This document shows, piece after piece, positions 35,273 through 46,195 of a DNA stretch of 64,000 bases; the first letter of the stretch is position 1; the number at the start of each line of letters is the position of its first letter. Made by a program: the position numbers and the translations under genes. The notes under the pieces are model-generated. The model was not told the DNA's origin, did not search any database, and saw only the letters and a list, made by a program, of their open reading frames with translations. The DNA is from Canna indica. Its lineage: Eukaryota; Streptophyta; Magnoliopsida; Zingiberales; Cannaceae. The stretch covers positions 33,591,501 through 33,655,500 of the forward strand of contig CP136897.1 in assembly GCA_034359265.1 (NCBI GenBank). The letters run 5' to 3'.

Positions 35273-35640
35273 TTTTTTTTTACTACCTATTTGATTGCAC
35301 GACGAGATCATTTTTTTTACCAATCTTTCTAACCAAACGTTAAGGACGGACGATGTCGTCGACATAAAATTTGGCTGTCGATCGCCCGCGCGGGGCCCAC
35401 CGCAACCTCTACGGCCGGCTCGATCGACCAACCAACCCGAAAAATTAAAATTTGTAAACAAATGAGAAAAATAACATTTCAATTATTATTTTTCGTTTAA
35501 AACGGGCGTAACTCCGTGCATTATTGTCCGATTTCAGCTTTTCACGTGGCGCTAAAAGGCGCGCGAAGAGACGAAGAAAATGACCCTGTGCTATCCCTCG
35601 GACGCTCACCCTTTTTAGCCGACGATCAGAAGTGCACGAC

Positions 35641-35757
35641 GGGTGCGATCATACCAGCACTAACACACCGGATCCCATCAGAACTCCGAAGTTAAGCGTG
35701 CTTGGGCGAGAGTAGTACTAGGACGGGTGACCCCCTGGGAAGTCCTCGTGTTGCACG
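35641..35757 (+). rRNA. 5S: 5S rRNA gene, copy 74 (type H)
   Basis: Changes: G25A, T84C, C117G. The TATA-like sequence is TTTTTAG, as before the copy at 32730. Confidence 0.96.
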
Positions 35758-36124
35758 TTTTTTTTTACTACCTATTTGATTGCACGACGAGATCATTTTT
35801 TTACCAATCTTTCTAACCAAACGTTAAGGACGGACGACGTCGTCGACATAAAATTTGTCTGTCGATCGCCCGCGCGGGGCCCGCCGCAACCTCTACGGCC
35901 GGTTCGATCGACCAACCGACCTGAAAAATTAAAATTTGTAAATAAATAAGAAAAATAACATTTCAATTATTATTTTTCGTTTAAAACGGGCGTAACTCCG
36001 TGCATTATTGTCCGATTTCAGCTTTTCACGTGGCGCTAAAAGGCGCGCGAAGAGACGAAGAAAATGACCCCGAGCTATCCCTCGGACGCTCACCCTTATT
36101 AGCCGACGATCAGAAGTGCATGAC

Positions 36125-36240
36125 GGGTGCGATCATACCAGCACTAAGCACCGGATCCCATCAGAACTCCGAAGTTAAGCGTGCTTGGGCGAGAATAGTA
36201 CTAGTATGGGTGACCCCTTGGGAAGTCCTCGTGTTGCACC
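36125..36240 (+). rRNA. 5S: 5S rRNA gene, copy 75 (type I, 1-bp deletion)
   Basis: 116 bp. C24 deleted, plus G72A, G82T, C95T. Same as the copy at 33214. Confidence 0.95.
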
Positions 36241-36609
36241 TTTTTTGTTACTACCTATTTGATTGCACGACGAGATCATTTTTTTTTACCAATCTTTCTA
36301 ACCAAACGTTAAGGACGGACGACGTCGTCGACATAAAATTTGGCTTTCGATCGCCCGCGCGGGGCCCTCCGCAACCTCTACGGCCGGCTCGATGGACCCA
36401 CCGACCCGAAAAATTAAAATTTGTAAATAAATAAGAAAAATAACATTTCAATTATTATTTTTCGTTTAAAACGGGCGTAACTCCGTGCATTATTGTCCGA
36501 TTTCAGCTTTTCACGTGGCGCCAAAAGGCGCACGAAGAGACGAAGAAAATGACCCCGAGCTATCCCACGAACGTTCACCCTTATTAGCCGACGATCAGAA
36601 GGGCGTGAC

Positions 36610-36726
36610 GGGTGCGATCATACCAGCACTAACGCACCGGATCCCATTAGAACTTCGAAGTTAAGCGTGCTTGGGCGAGAGTAGTACTATGATGGGTGAC
36701 CCCCTGGGAAGTCCTCGTGTTGCACT
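36610..36726 (+). rRNA. 5S: 5S rRNA gene, copy 76 (type J)
   Basis: Changes: C39T, C46T, G81T, C117T. Confidence 0.96.
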
Positions 36727-37093
36727 TTCTTTTTTACTACCTATTTGATTGCACGACGAGATCATTTTTTTACCAATCTTTCTAACCAAACGTTAAGGAC
36801 GGACGACGTCGTCGACATAAAATTTGGCTGTCGATCGCCCGCGCGGGGCCCGCCGCAACCTCTACGGCCGGCTCGATCGACCAACCGACCCGAAAAATTA
36901 AAATTTGTAAATAAATAAGAAAAATAACGTTTCAATTATTATTTTTCGTTTAAAACGGGCGTAACTCCGTGCATTATTGTCCGATTTCAGCTTTTCACGT
37001 GGCGCTAAAAGGCGCGCGAAGAGACGAAGAAAATGACCCCGAGCTATCACTCGGACGCTCACCCTTATTAGCCGACGATCAGAAGGGCGTGAC

Positions 37094-37210
37094 GGGTGCG
37101 ATCATACCAGCACTAACGCACCGGATCCCATTAGAACTTCGAAGTTAAGCGTGCTTGGGCGAGAGTAGTACTAGTATGGGTGACCCCCTGGGAAGTCCTC
37201 GTGTTGCACC
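37094..37210 (+). rRNA. 5S: 5S rRNA gene, copy 77 (type J, first version)
   Basis: Changes: C39T, C46T, G82T, the same set as the copy at 25004. Confidence 0.96.
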
Positions 37211-37578
37211 TTTTTTTTTACTAACTATTTGATTGCACGACGAGATCATTTTTTTTACCAATCTTTCTAACCAAACGTTAAGGACAGATGACGTCGTCGA
37301 CATAAAATTTGGCTCTCGATCGCCCGCACGGGGCCCGCCGCAACCTCTACGGCCGGCTCGATCGACCAACCGACCCGAAAGATTAAAATTTGTAAATAAA
37401 TAAGAAAAATAACATTTCAAATATTATTTTTCGTTTAAAACGGGCGTAACTCCGTGCATTATTGTCCGATTTCAGCTTTTCACGTGGCGCTAAAAGGCGC
37501 GCGAAGAGACGAAGAAAATGACCCCGAGCTATCCCTCAGATGCTCACCCTTATTAGCCGACGATCAGAAGTGTATGAT

Positions 37579-37695
37579 GTGTGCGATCATACCAGCACGA
37601 ACGCATCGGATCACATCAGAACTCTGAAGTTAAGCGTGCTTGGGCGAGAGTAGTACTAGAATGGGTGACCCCCTGGGAAGTCCTCTTGTTGAACC
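37579..37695 (+). rRNA. 5S: 5S rRNA gene, copy 78 (diverged)
   Basis: Eight changes: G2T, T21G, C28T, C35A, C47T, G82A, G108T, C114A. The terminal helix is damaged on both sides, and the T tract begins only after ATA (AACCATATTTTTTAC). Confidence 0.94.
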
Positions 37696-38062
37696 ATATT
37701 TTTTACTACCTATTTGATTGCACGACGAGATCATTTTTTTTACCAATCTTTCTAACCAAACGTTAAGGACGGACGACGTCGTCGACATAAATTTTCCTGT
37801 CGATCGCCCGCGCCGGGCCAGCCGCAACCTCTACAGCCGGCTCGATCGACCAACCGACCCGAAAAGTTAAAATTTGTAAATAAATAAGAAAAATAACATT
37901 TCAATTATTATTTTTCGTTTAAAACGGGCGTAACTCCGTGCATTATTGTCCGATTTCAGCTTTTCACGTGGCGCTGAAAGGCGCGCGAAGAGACGAAGAA
38001 AATGACCCCGAGCTATCCCTCGGACGCTCACCCTTATTAGCCGACGATCAGAAGTGCAGGAC

Positions 38063-38179
38063 GGGTGCGATCATACCAGCACTAACGCACCGGATCCCAT
38101 CAGAACTCCGAAGTTAAGCGAGCTTGGGCGAGAGTAGTACTAGGATGGGTGACCCCCTCGGAAGTCCTCGTTTTGCACC
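38063..38179 (+). rRNA. 5S: 5S rRNA gene, copy 79
   Basis: Changes: T59A, G97C, G110T. Partner of the copy at 61084 with the same three changes. Confidence 0.96.
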
Positions 38180-38546
38180 TTTTTTATTACTACCTATTTG
38201 ATTGTACGACGAGATAATTTTTTTACCAATCTTTCTAACCAAACGTTAAGGACGAACGGCGTCGTCGACATAAAATTTGGCAGTCGATCGCCCGCGCGGG
38301 CCCCGCCGCAACCTCTACGGCCGGCTCGATCGACCAACCGACCCGAAAAATTAAAATTTGTAAATAAATAAGAAAAATAACATTTCAATAATTATTTTTC
38401 GTTTAAACCGGGCGTAACTCCGTGCATTATTGTCCGATTTCAGCTTTTCACGTGGCGCTAAAAGGCGTGCGAAGAGACGAAGAAAATGACCCCGAGCTAT
38501 CCCTCGAACGCTCACCCTTATTAGCGGATGATCAGAAGTGCAAGAC

Positions 38547-38663
38547 GGGTGCGATCATACCAGCACTAACTCACCGGATCCCATCAGAACTCCGAAGTTA
38601 AGCGTGCTTGGGCGAGAGTAGTACTTGGATGGTTGACCCCCTGGGAAGTCCTCGTGTTGCACC
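38547..38663 (+). rRNA. 5S: 5S rRNA gene, copy 80
   Basis: Changes: G25T, A80T, G87T. Confidence 0.96.
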
Positions 38664-39030
38664 TTTTTTTTTACTACCTATTTTATTGCACGACGAGATC
38701 ATTTTTTTACCAATCTTTCTAACCAAACGTTAAGCACGGGCGACGTCGTCGACATAAAATGTGGCTGTCGATCGCCCGCGCGGGGCCCGCGGCAACCTCT
38801 ATGTCCGGCTCGATCGACCAACCGACCCGAAAAATTAAAATTTGTAAATAAATAAGAAATATAACATTTCAATTATTATTTTTCGTTTATAACGGGCGTA
38901 ACTCCGTGCATTATTGTCCGATTTCAGCTTTTCACGTGGCGCTAAAAGGCGCGCGAAGAGACGAACAAAATGACCCCGAGCTATCACTCAGACGCTCACC
39001 CTTATTAGCCAACGATCAGAAGAGCATGAC

Positions 39031-39147
39031 GGGTGGGATCATACCAGCACTATCGCACCGGATCCCATCAGAACTCCGAAGTTAAGCGTGCTTGGGCGAG
39101 AGTAGGACTAGGATGGGTGACCCCCTGGGAAGTCCTCGTGTTGCACC
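39031..39147 (+). rRNA. 5S: 5S rRNA gene, copy 81
   Basis: Changes: C6G, A23T, T76G. Confidence 0.96.
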
Positions 39148-39513
39148 TTTTTTTTACTACCTATTTGATTGCACGACGAGATCATTTTTTTACCAATCTT
39201 TCTAACCAAACGTTAAGGACAGATGACGTCGTCGACATAAAATTTGGCTCTCGATCGCCCGCGCAGGGCCCGCCGCAACCTCTACGGCCGGCTCGATCGA
39301 CCAACCGATCCGAAAAATTAAAATTTGTAAATAAATAAGAAATATAACATTTCAATTATTATTTTTCGTTTAAAACGGGCGTAACTCCGTGCATTATTGT
39401 CCGATTTCACCTTTTCACGTGGCGCTAAAAGGCGCGCGAAGAGATGAAGAAAATGACCCCGAGCTATCCCTCGGACGCTCACCCTTATTAGCCGACGATC
39501 AGAAGTGCATCAC

Positions 39514-39629
39514 GGTTGCGATCATACCAGCACTAACGCACCGGATCCCATCGGAACTCCGAAGTTAAGCGTGCTTGGGCGAGAGTAGTACTAGGATGGG
39601 TGACCCCTGGGAAGTCCTCGTGTTGCACC
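39514..39629 (+). rRNA. 5S: 5S rRNA gene, copy 82 (type K, 1-bp deletion)
   Basis: 116 bp. One C is lost from the run at 91-95. Other changes: G3T, A40G. Confidence 0.95.
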
Positions 39630-39997
39630 TTTTTTTTAACTACCTATTCGATTGCACGACGAGATCATTTTTTTTACCAATCTTTCTAACCAAACGTTAA
39701 GGACGGACGACGTCGTCGACATAAAATTTGGCAGTCGATCGCCCACGCGGGACCCGCCGCCACCTCTACAGCCGACTCGATCGACCCACCGACCCGAAAA
39801 ATTAAAATTTGTAAATAAATAAGAAATATAATATTTCAATTATTATTTTTCGTTTAAAACGGGCGTAACTCCGTGCATTATTGTCCGATTTCAGCTTTTC
39901 ACGTGGCGCTAAAAGGCGCGCGAAGAGACGAAGAAAATGACCCCGAGCTATCCCTCGGACGCTCACCCTTATTAGCCGACGATCAGAAGTGCATCAC

Positions 39998-40114
39998 GGG
40001 TGCGATCATACTAGCACTAACGCACCGGATCCCATCAGAACTCCGAAGTTAAGCGTGCTTGGGCGAGAGTAGTACTAGGATGGGTGACCCCCTCGGAAGT
40101 CCTCGTGTTGCACC
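39998..40114 (+). rRNA. 5S: 5S rRNA gene, copy 83 (type L/Q, no adjacent terminator)
   Basis: Changes: C15T, G97C. The gene is followed by TATTTCATTGC, not by a T tract. The first long T run is 22 bases downstream (40137-40145). This is the first of eight units with the same short spacer. Confidence 0.96.
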
Positions 40115-40455
40115 TATTTCATTGCACGACGAGATCTTTTTTTTTACCAATCTTTCTAACCAAACGTTAAGGACGGACGACGTTGTCGACATAAAATTTG
40201 GCGGTCGATCGCCCGCCGCAACCTCTACGACTGGCTCGATCGACCAACCGACCCGAAAAATTAAAATTTGTAAATAAATAAGAAAAATAACATTTTAATT
40301 ATTATTTTTCGTTTAAAACGGGCGTAACTCCGTGCATTATTGTCCGATTTCAGATTTTCACGTGGCATAAAAGGCGCGCGAAGAGACGAAGAAAATGACC
40401 CCGAGCTATCCCTCGGACGCTCACCTTTATTAGCCGACGATCAGAAGTGCATGAT
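40115..40455. other. Short spacer of type Q (341 bp), terminator tract deleted
   Basis: Compared with a full spacer, the T tract and ACTACC after the gene are missing, and so is the 12-bp CGCGGGGCCCGC stretch in the middle. A T run at 40137-40145 could act as a late terminator. The same arrangement follows the copies at 40940, 42368, 44766, 47924, 49355, 52368 and 56921. Confidence 0.9.
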
Positions 40456-40571
40456 GGGTGCAATCATACCACAACTAACGCACCGGATCCCATCAGAACT
40501 CCGAAGTTAAGCGTGCTTGGGCGAGAGTAGTACTAGGATGGGTGACTCCTGGGAAGTCCTCGTGTTGCACC
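40456..40571 (+). rRNA. 5S: 5S rRNA gene, copy 84 (type M, 1-bp deletion)
   Basis: 116 bp. Changes: G7A, G17C, C18A, and CTCC instead of CCCCC at 91-95 (one base lost and one C to T). Confidence 0.95.
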
Positions 40572-40939
40572 TTTTTTTTAACTACCTATTCGATTGCACG
40601 ACGAGATCATTTTTTTTACCAATCTTTCTAACCAAACGTTAAGGACGGACGACGTCGTCGACATAAAATTTGGCTGTCGATCGGCCACGCGGGACCCGCC
40701 GCCACCTCTACGGCCGGCTCGATCGACCAACCGACCCGAAAAATTAAAATTTGTAAATAAATAAGAAATATAACATTTCAATTATTATTTTTCGTTTAAA
40801 ACGGGCGTAACTCCGTGCATTATTGTCCGATTTCAGCTTTTCATGTGGCGCTAAAAGGCGCGCAAAGAGACGAAGAAAATGACCCCGAGCTATCCCTCGG
40901 ACGATCACCCTTATTAGCCGACGATCAGAAGTGCATCAC

Positions 40940-41056
40940 GGGTGCGATCATACCAGCACTAACGCACCGGATCCCATCAGAACTCCGAAGTTAAGCGTGC
41001 TTGGGTGAGAGTAGTACTAGGATGGGTGACCCCCTCGGAAATCCTCGTGTTGCACC
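40940..41056 (+). rRNA. 5S: 5S rRNA gene, copy 85 (type Q, no adjacent terminator)
   Basis: Changes: C67T, G97C, G102A. Confidence 0.96.
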
Positions 41057-41398
41057 TATTTCATTGCACGACGAGATCTTTTTTTTTACCAATCTTTCTA
41101 ACCAAACGTTAAGGACGGACGACGTTGTCGACATAAAATTTGGCGGTCGATCGCCCGCCGCAACCTCTACGGCTGGCTCGATCGACCAACCGACCCGAAA
41201 AATTAAAATTTGTAAATAAATAAGAAAAATAACATTTCAATTATTATTTTTCGTTTAAAACGGGCGTAACTCCGTGCATTATTGTTCGATTTCAGCTTTT
41301 CACGTGGCGCTAAAAGGCGCGCGAAGAGACGAAGAAAATGACCCCGAGCTATCCCTCGGACGCTCACCCTTATTAGCCGATGATCAGAAGTGCATGAT

Positions 41399-41515
41399 GG
41401 GTGCGATCATACCAGCACTAACGCACCGGATCCCATCAGAACTCTGAAGTTAAGCGTGCTTGGGCGAGAGTAGTACTAGGATGGGTGACCCCTTGTGAAG
41501 TCCTCGTGTTGCACC
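41399..41515 (+). rRNA. 5S: 5S rRNA gene, copy 86 (type N)
   Basis: Changes: C47T, C95T, G98T. Confidence 0.96.
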
Positions 41516-41883
41516 TTTTTTTTTCCTACCTATTTGATTGCACGACGAGATCATTTTTTTTACCAATCTTTCTAACCAAACGTTAAGGACGGACGACGTC
41601 GTCGACATAAAATTTGGCTATCGATCGCCCGCGCGGGGCCCGCCGCAACCTCTACGGCCGGCTCGATCGACCAACCGATCCGAAAAATTAAAATTTGTAA
41701 ATAAATAAGAAATATAACATTTCAATTATTATTTTTCGTTTAAAACGGGCGTAACTCCGTGCATTATTGTCCGTTTTCACCTTTTCACGTGGCGCTAAAA
41801 GGCGCGCGAAGAGATGAAGAAAATGACCCCGAGCTATCCCTCGGACGCTCACCCTTATTAGCCGACGATCAGAAGTGCATCAC

Positions 41884-41999
41884 GGTTGCGATCATACCAG
41901 CAATAACGCACCGGATCCCATCGGAACTCCGAAGTTAAGCGTGCTTGGGCGAGAGTAGTACTAGGATGGGTGACCCCTGGGAAGTCCTCGTGTTGCACC
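41884..41999 (+). rRNA. 5S: 5S rRNA gene, copy 87 (type K, 1-bp deletion)
   Basis: 116 bp. G3T, C20A, A40G, and one C lost from 91-95. Confidence 0.95.
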
Positions 42000-42367
42000 T
42001 TTTTTTTAACTACCTATTCGATTGCACGACGAGATCATTTTTTTTACCAATCTTTCTAACCAAACGTTAAGGACGGACGACGTCGTCGACATAAAATTTG
42101 GCAGTCGATCGCCCACGCGGGACCCGCCGCCACCTCTACGGCCGACTCGATCGACCCACCGACCCGAAAAATTAAAATTTGTAAATAAATAAGAAATATA
42201 ATATTTCAATTATTATTTTTCGTTTAAAACGGGCGTAACTCCGTGCATTATTGTCCGATTTCAGCTTTTCACGTGGCGCTAAAAGGCGCGCGAAGAGACG
42301 AAGAAAATGACCCCGAGCTATCCCTCGGACGCTCACCCTTATTAGCCGACGATCAGAAGTGCATCAC

Positions 42368-42484
42368 GGGTGCGATCATACTAGCACTAACGCACCGGAT
42401 CCCATCAGAACTCCGAAGTTAAGCGTGCTTGGGCGAGAGTAGTACTAGGATGGGTGACCCCCTCGGAAGTCCTCGTGTTGCACC
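42368..42484 (+). rRNA. 5S: 5S rRNA gene, copy 88 (type L/Q, no adjacent terminator)
   Basis: Changes: C15T, G97C, identical to the copy at 39998. Confidence 0.96.
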
Positions 42485-42825
42485 TATTTCATTGCACGAC
42501 GAGATCTTTTTTTTTACCAATCTTTCTAACCAAACGTTAAGGACGGACGACGTTGTCGACATAAAATTTGGCGGTCGATCGCCCGCCGCAACCTCTACGG
42601 CTGGCTCGATCGACCAACCGACCCGAAAAATTAAAATTTGTAAATAAATAAGAAAAATAACATTTTAATTATTATTTTTCGTTTAAAACAGGCGTAACTC
42701 CGTGCATTATTGTCCGATTTCAGATTTTCACGTGGCATAAAAGGCACGCGAAGAGACGAAGAAAATGACCCCGAGCTATCCCTCGGACGCTCACCTTTAT
42801 TAGCCGACGATCAGAAGTGCATGAT

Positions 42826-42941
42826 GGGTGCAATCATACCACAACTAACGCACCGGATCCCATCAGAACTCCGAAGTTAAGCGTGCTTGGGCGAGAGTAG
42901 TACTAAGATGGGTGACCCCTGGGAAGTCTTCGTGTTGAACC
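42826..42941 (+). rRNA. 5S: 5S rRNA gene, copy 89 (type M, 1-bp deletion)
   Basis: 116 bp. G7A, G17C, C18A, G81A, one C lost from 91-95, C105T, C114A. Confidence 0.95.
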
Positions 42942-43211
42942 TTTTTTTTTCCTACCTATTCGATTGCACGACGAGATCATTTTTTTTACCAATCTTTCTA
43001 ACCAAACGTTAAGGACGGACGACGTCGTCGACATAAAATTTGGCTGTCGATCGCCCACGCGGGACCCGCCGCCACCTCTACGGCCGACTCGATCGACCAA
43101 CCGACCTGAAAAATTAAAATTTGTAAATAAATAAGAAATATAACATTTCAATTATTATTTTTCGTTTAAAACGGGCGTAACTCCGTGCATTATTGTCCGA
43201 TTTCAACTTTT

Positions 43212-43309
43212 CACGTGGCGCTAAAAGGCGCGCGAAGAGACGATGAAAATGTGCCCGAGCTATCCCTCGGACGCTCACCCTTATTAGCCGACGATCAGAA
43301 GTGCATCAC
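43212..43309 (+). promoter_or_regulatory. Upstream promoter region of a 5S unit (representative)
   Basis: The 5' flank of the best-preserved gene holds TTATTAG at -29 to -23 (43281-43287), where plant 5S genes carry a TATA-like element, and C at -1, which is also typical. A small inverted repeat, CCGAG/CTCGG around six bases, lies at 43255-43270 (-55 to -40). A G-box core, CACGTG, is at 43212-43217. The TATA-like and -1 elements are known features of plant 5S genes; a role for the hairpin and G-box is inference. Confidence 0.7.
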
Positions 43310-43426
43310 GGGTGCGATCATACCAGTACTAACGCACCGGATCCCATCAGAACTCCGAAGTTAAGCGTGCTTGGGCGAGAGTAGTACTAGGATGGGTGAC
43401 CCCCTGGGAAGTCCTCGTGTTGCACC
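43310..43426 (+). rRNA. 5S: 5S rRNA gene, copy 90 (best-preserved copy, reference)
   Basis: The only change from the commonest sequence is C18T. The gene encodes 5S rRNA, a structural RNA of the large ribosomal subunit. It opens with GGGTGCGATC and closes with TTGCACC, whose ends pair to form helix I. Internal promoter: box A around GAAGTTAAGCGTGC (48-61), the intermediate element at 67-72, box C around GGATGGGTGA (81-90). GGATCC at 30-35 is the BamHI site typical of plant 5S genes. The primary transcript probably ends within the following nine T (43427-43435), so the mature RNA may be one to three bases longer than annotated. Upstream signals are intact, so this is one of the likeliest functional copies. 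Confidence 0.98.
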
Positions 43427-43435
43427 TTTTTTTTT
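43427..43435 (+). terminator. Pol III T-tract terminator (representative)
   Basis: Nine T directly after the gene. RNA polymerase III stops in runs of four or more T. Most units have eight to ten T here. A second run of eight T at 43465-43472 can act as a backup. Confidence 0.85.
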
Positions 43436-43531
43436 ACTACCTATTTGATTGCACAATGAGATCATTTTTTTTACCAATCTTTCTAACCAAACGTTAGGAG
43501 ACGGACGACGTCGTCGACATAAAATTTGGCT

Positions 43532-43583
43532 GTCGATCGCCCGCGCGGGGCCCGCCGCAACCTCTACGGCCGGCTCGATCGAC
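43532..43583. repeat. Inverted repeat around the GC-rich spacer core
   Basis: GTCGATCG and CGATCGAC face each other across 36 bp that include CCCGCGCGGG. A hairpin or cruciform could form. It is kept in most units; individual units have lost one arm by point changes. Confidence 0.7.
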
Positions 43584-43795
43584 CAACCGACCCGAAAAAT
43601 TAAAATTTGTAAATAAATAAGAAAAATAACATTTCAATTATTAATTTTCGTTTAAAACGGGCGTAACTCCGTGCATTATTGTCCGATTTCAGCTTTTCAC
43701 GTGGCGCTAAAAGGCGCGCGAAGAGACGAAGAAAATTAGCCCGAGCTATCCCTCGGACGCTCACCCTTATTAGCCGACGATCAGAATTGCATCAT

Positions 43796-43912
43796 GGGTG
43801 CGATCATACCAGCACTAACGCACCGGATCCCATCAGAACTCCTAAGTTAAGCGTGCTTGGGCGAGAGTAGTACTAGGATGGGTGACCCACTGGGAAGTCC
43901 TCGTGTTGTACC
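43796..43912 (+). rRNA. 5S: 5S rRNA gene, copy 91
   Basis: Changes: G48T, C94A, C114T. Confidence 0.96.
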
Positions 43913-44280
43913 ATTTTTTTTACTACCAATTTGATTGCACGACGATATCATTTTTTTTACCAATCTATCTAACCAAACGTTAAGGACGGACGACGTCGTC
44001 GACATAAAATTTGGCTGTCGATCGCCCGCGCGGGGCCCGCCGCAACCTCTACGGCCGGCTCGATCGACCAACCGAGCCGAAAAATTAAAATTTGTAAATA
44101 AATATGAAATATAACATTTCAATTATTAATTTTCGTTTAAAACGGGCGTAACTCCGTGCATTATTGTCCGATTTCAGCTTTTCACGTGGCGCTAAAAGGC
44201 GCGCGAAGAGACGAAGAAAATGAGCCCGAGCTATCCCTCGGACGCTCACCCTTATTAGCCGACGATCAGAATTGCATCAT

Positions 44281-44397
44281 GGGTGCGATCATACCAGCAC
44301 TAACGCACCGGATCCCATCAGAACTCCTAAGTTAAGCGTGCTTGGGCGAGAGTAGTACTAGGATGGGTGACCCCGTGGGAAGTCCTCGTGTTGCACT
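44281..44397 (+). rRNA. 5S: 5S rRNA gene, copy 92 (type P)
   Basis: Changes: G48T, C95G, C117T. The bases before the start read GCATCAT. Confidence 0.96.
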
Positions 44398-44765
44398 TTT
44401 TTTTTTTACTACCTATTTGATTGCACGACGAATCATTTTTTTTACCAATCTTTCTAACCAAACGTTAAGGACGGACGACGTCGTCGACATAAAATTTGGA
44501 TGTCGATCGCCCGCGCAGGGCCCGCCGCAACCTCTACGGCCGGCTCGATCGACCAACCGATCCGAAAAATTAAAATTTGTAAATAAATAAGAAATATAAC
44601 ATTTCAATTATTATTTATCGTTTAAAACGGGCGTAACTTCGTGCATTATTGTCCGATTTCAGCTTTTCACGTGGCGCTAAAAGGCGCGCGAAGAGACGAA
44701 GAAAATGACCCCGAGCTATCCCTCGGACGCTCACCCTTATTAGCCGACGATCAGAAGTGCATCAC

Positions 44766-44882
44766 GGGTGCGATCATACCAGCACTAACGCACCGGATCC
44801 CATCAGAACTCCGAAGTTAAGCGTGCTTGGGCGAGAGTAGTACTAGGATGGGTGACCCCCTCGTAAGTCCTCGTGTTGCACC
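44766..44882 (+). rRNA. 5S: 5S rRNA gene, copy 93 (type Q, no adjacent terminator)
   Basis: Changes: G97C, G99T. Confidence 0.96.
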
Positions 44883-45224
44883 TATTTCATTGCACGACGA
44901 GATCTTTTTTTTTACCAAACTTTCTAACCAAACGTTAAGGACGGACGACGTTGTCGACATAAAATTTGAAGGTCGATCGCCCGCCGCACCATCTACGGCC
45001 GGCTCGATCGACCAACCGACCCGAAAAATTAAAATTTGTAAATAAATAAGAAAAATAAGATTTCAATTATTATTTTTCGTTTAAAACGGGCGTAATTCTG
45101 TGCATTATTGTTCGATTTCAGCTTTTCACATGGCGCTAAAAGGCGCGCGAAGTGACGAAGAAAATGACCCCGAGCTATCCCTCGGACGCTCACCCTTATT
45201 AGCCGACGATCAGAAGTGCATGAT

Positions 45225-45341
45225 GGGTGCGATCATACCACCACTAACGCATCGGATCCCATCAGAACTTCGAAGTTAAGCGTGCTTTGGTGAGAGTAGT
45301 ACTAGGATGGGTGACCCCCTAGGAAGTCCTCTTGTTGCACC
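45225..45341 (+). rRNA. 5S: 5S rRNA gene, copy 94 (type R)
   Basis: Changes: G17C, C28T, C46T, G64T, C67T, G97A, G108T. The T tract is broken up (TTTTAATTTAATAG), leaving at most four T in a row. Confidence 0.95.
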
Positions 45342-45709
45342 TTTTAATTTAATAGCTATTTGATTGCACGACGAGATCATTTTTTTTACCAATCTTTCTA
45401 ACCAAACGTTAAGGACGGACGACGTCGTCGACATAAAATTTGGCTGTCGATCGCCCGCGCGGGGCCCGCCGTAACCTCTACGGCCGGCTCGATCGACCTG
45501 CCGACCCGAAAAATTAAAATTTGTAAATAAATAAGAAAAATAACATTTCAATTATTATTTTTCGTTTAAAACGGGCGTAACTCCGTGCATTATTGTCCGA
45601 TTTCAGATTTTCACGTGGCGCTAAAAGGCGCGCGAAGAGACGAAGAAAATGACCCCGAGCTATCCCTCGGACGCTCACCCTTATTAGCCGACGATCAAAA
45701 TTGCATCAT

Positions 45710-45826
45710 GGGTGCGATCATACCAGCACTAACGCACCGGATCCCATCAGAACTCCTAAGTTAAGCGTGCTTGGGCGAGAGTAGTACTAGGATGGGTGAC
45801 CCCGTGGGAAGTCCTCGTGTTGCACC
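45710..45826 (+). rRNA. 5S: 5S rRNA gene, copy 95 (type P)
   Basis: Changes: G48T, C95G. Confidence 0.97.
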
Positions 45827-46195
45827 TTTTTTTTTAACTACCTATTCGATTGCACGACGATATCATTTTTTTTACCAATCTTTCTAACCAAACGTTAAGG
45901 ACGGACGACGTCGTCGACATAAAATTTGGCTGTCGATCGCCCACGCGGGACCCGCCGCCACCTCTACGGCCGGCTCGATCGACCAACCGACCCGAAAAAT
46001 TAAAATTTGTAAATAAATAAGAAATATAACATTTCAATTATTATTTTTCGTTTAAAACGGGCGTAACTCCGTGCATTATTGTCCGATTTCAGCTTTTCAC
46101 GTGGCGCTAAAAGGCGCGCGAAGAGACGATGAAAATGACCCCGAGCTATCCCTCGGACGCTCACCCTTATTAGCCGACGATCAGAAGTGCATCAC

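Larger units (their letters stand above)
34671..37093 (+). repeat. Higher-order repeat F-G-H-I-J, third copy without B (2,423 bp)
   Basis: F 34671, G 35156, H 35641, I 36125, J 36610. It matches 31760-34184 closely, then continues into a J-like unit at 37094 instead of B. Confidence 0.92.
38063..39030 (+). repeat. Two-unit block with a partner 23,021 bp away
   Basis: Units at 38063 and 38547 match units at 61084 and 61568 in order and in private spacer variants (CGCGGCAACCTCTATGTCCG and TTATTGCACGACG). The partner gene at 61568 has since been rearranged. Confidence 0.9.
39514..43309 (+). repeat. K-L-M block, two copies 2,370 bp apart
   Basis: K 39514, L 39998, M 40456, then intervening units at 40940 and 41399, then K 41884, L 42368, M 42826. 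The K, L and M spacers match between copies, including the rare CACGCGGGACCCGCCGCCACC segment shared with neighbouring units. Confidence 0.9.
43427..43795. other. Full-length intergenic spacer (representative, 369 bp)
   Basis: From left to right: T tract, a second T tract, the 12-bp palindrome GACGACGTCGTC (43504-43515), GTCGATCG (43532-43539), the palindrome CCCGCGCGGG (43540-43549), CGATCGAC (43576-43583, inverted partner of GTCGATCG), an AT-rich stretch of about 90 bp, the G-box CACGTG, and the promoter region. No gene is present. Other spacers follow this plan unless noted. Confidence 0.9.
44281..45709 (+). repeat. P-Q-R trimer, first copy (1,429 bp)
   Basis: P 44281, Q 44766, R 45225. 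It recurs at 47438-48868 and 48869-50297, each 1,429-1,431 bp. Confidence 0.9.

Noticed and set aside
43445..43472. Second T tract as the terminator of a further small RNA gene in the spacer
   Set aside because: No box A/box B pair or tRNA-like fold precedes it. More likely a backup terminator for the 5S gene.
43504..43583. Palindromes as transposon ends or replication origin
   Set aside because: They occur in nearly every unit at the same place, with no target-site duplications and no coding capacity between them.
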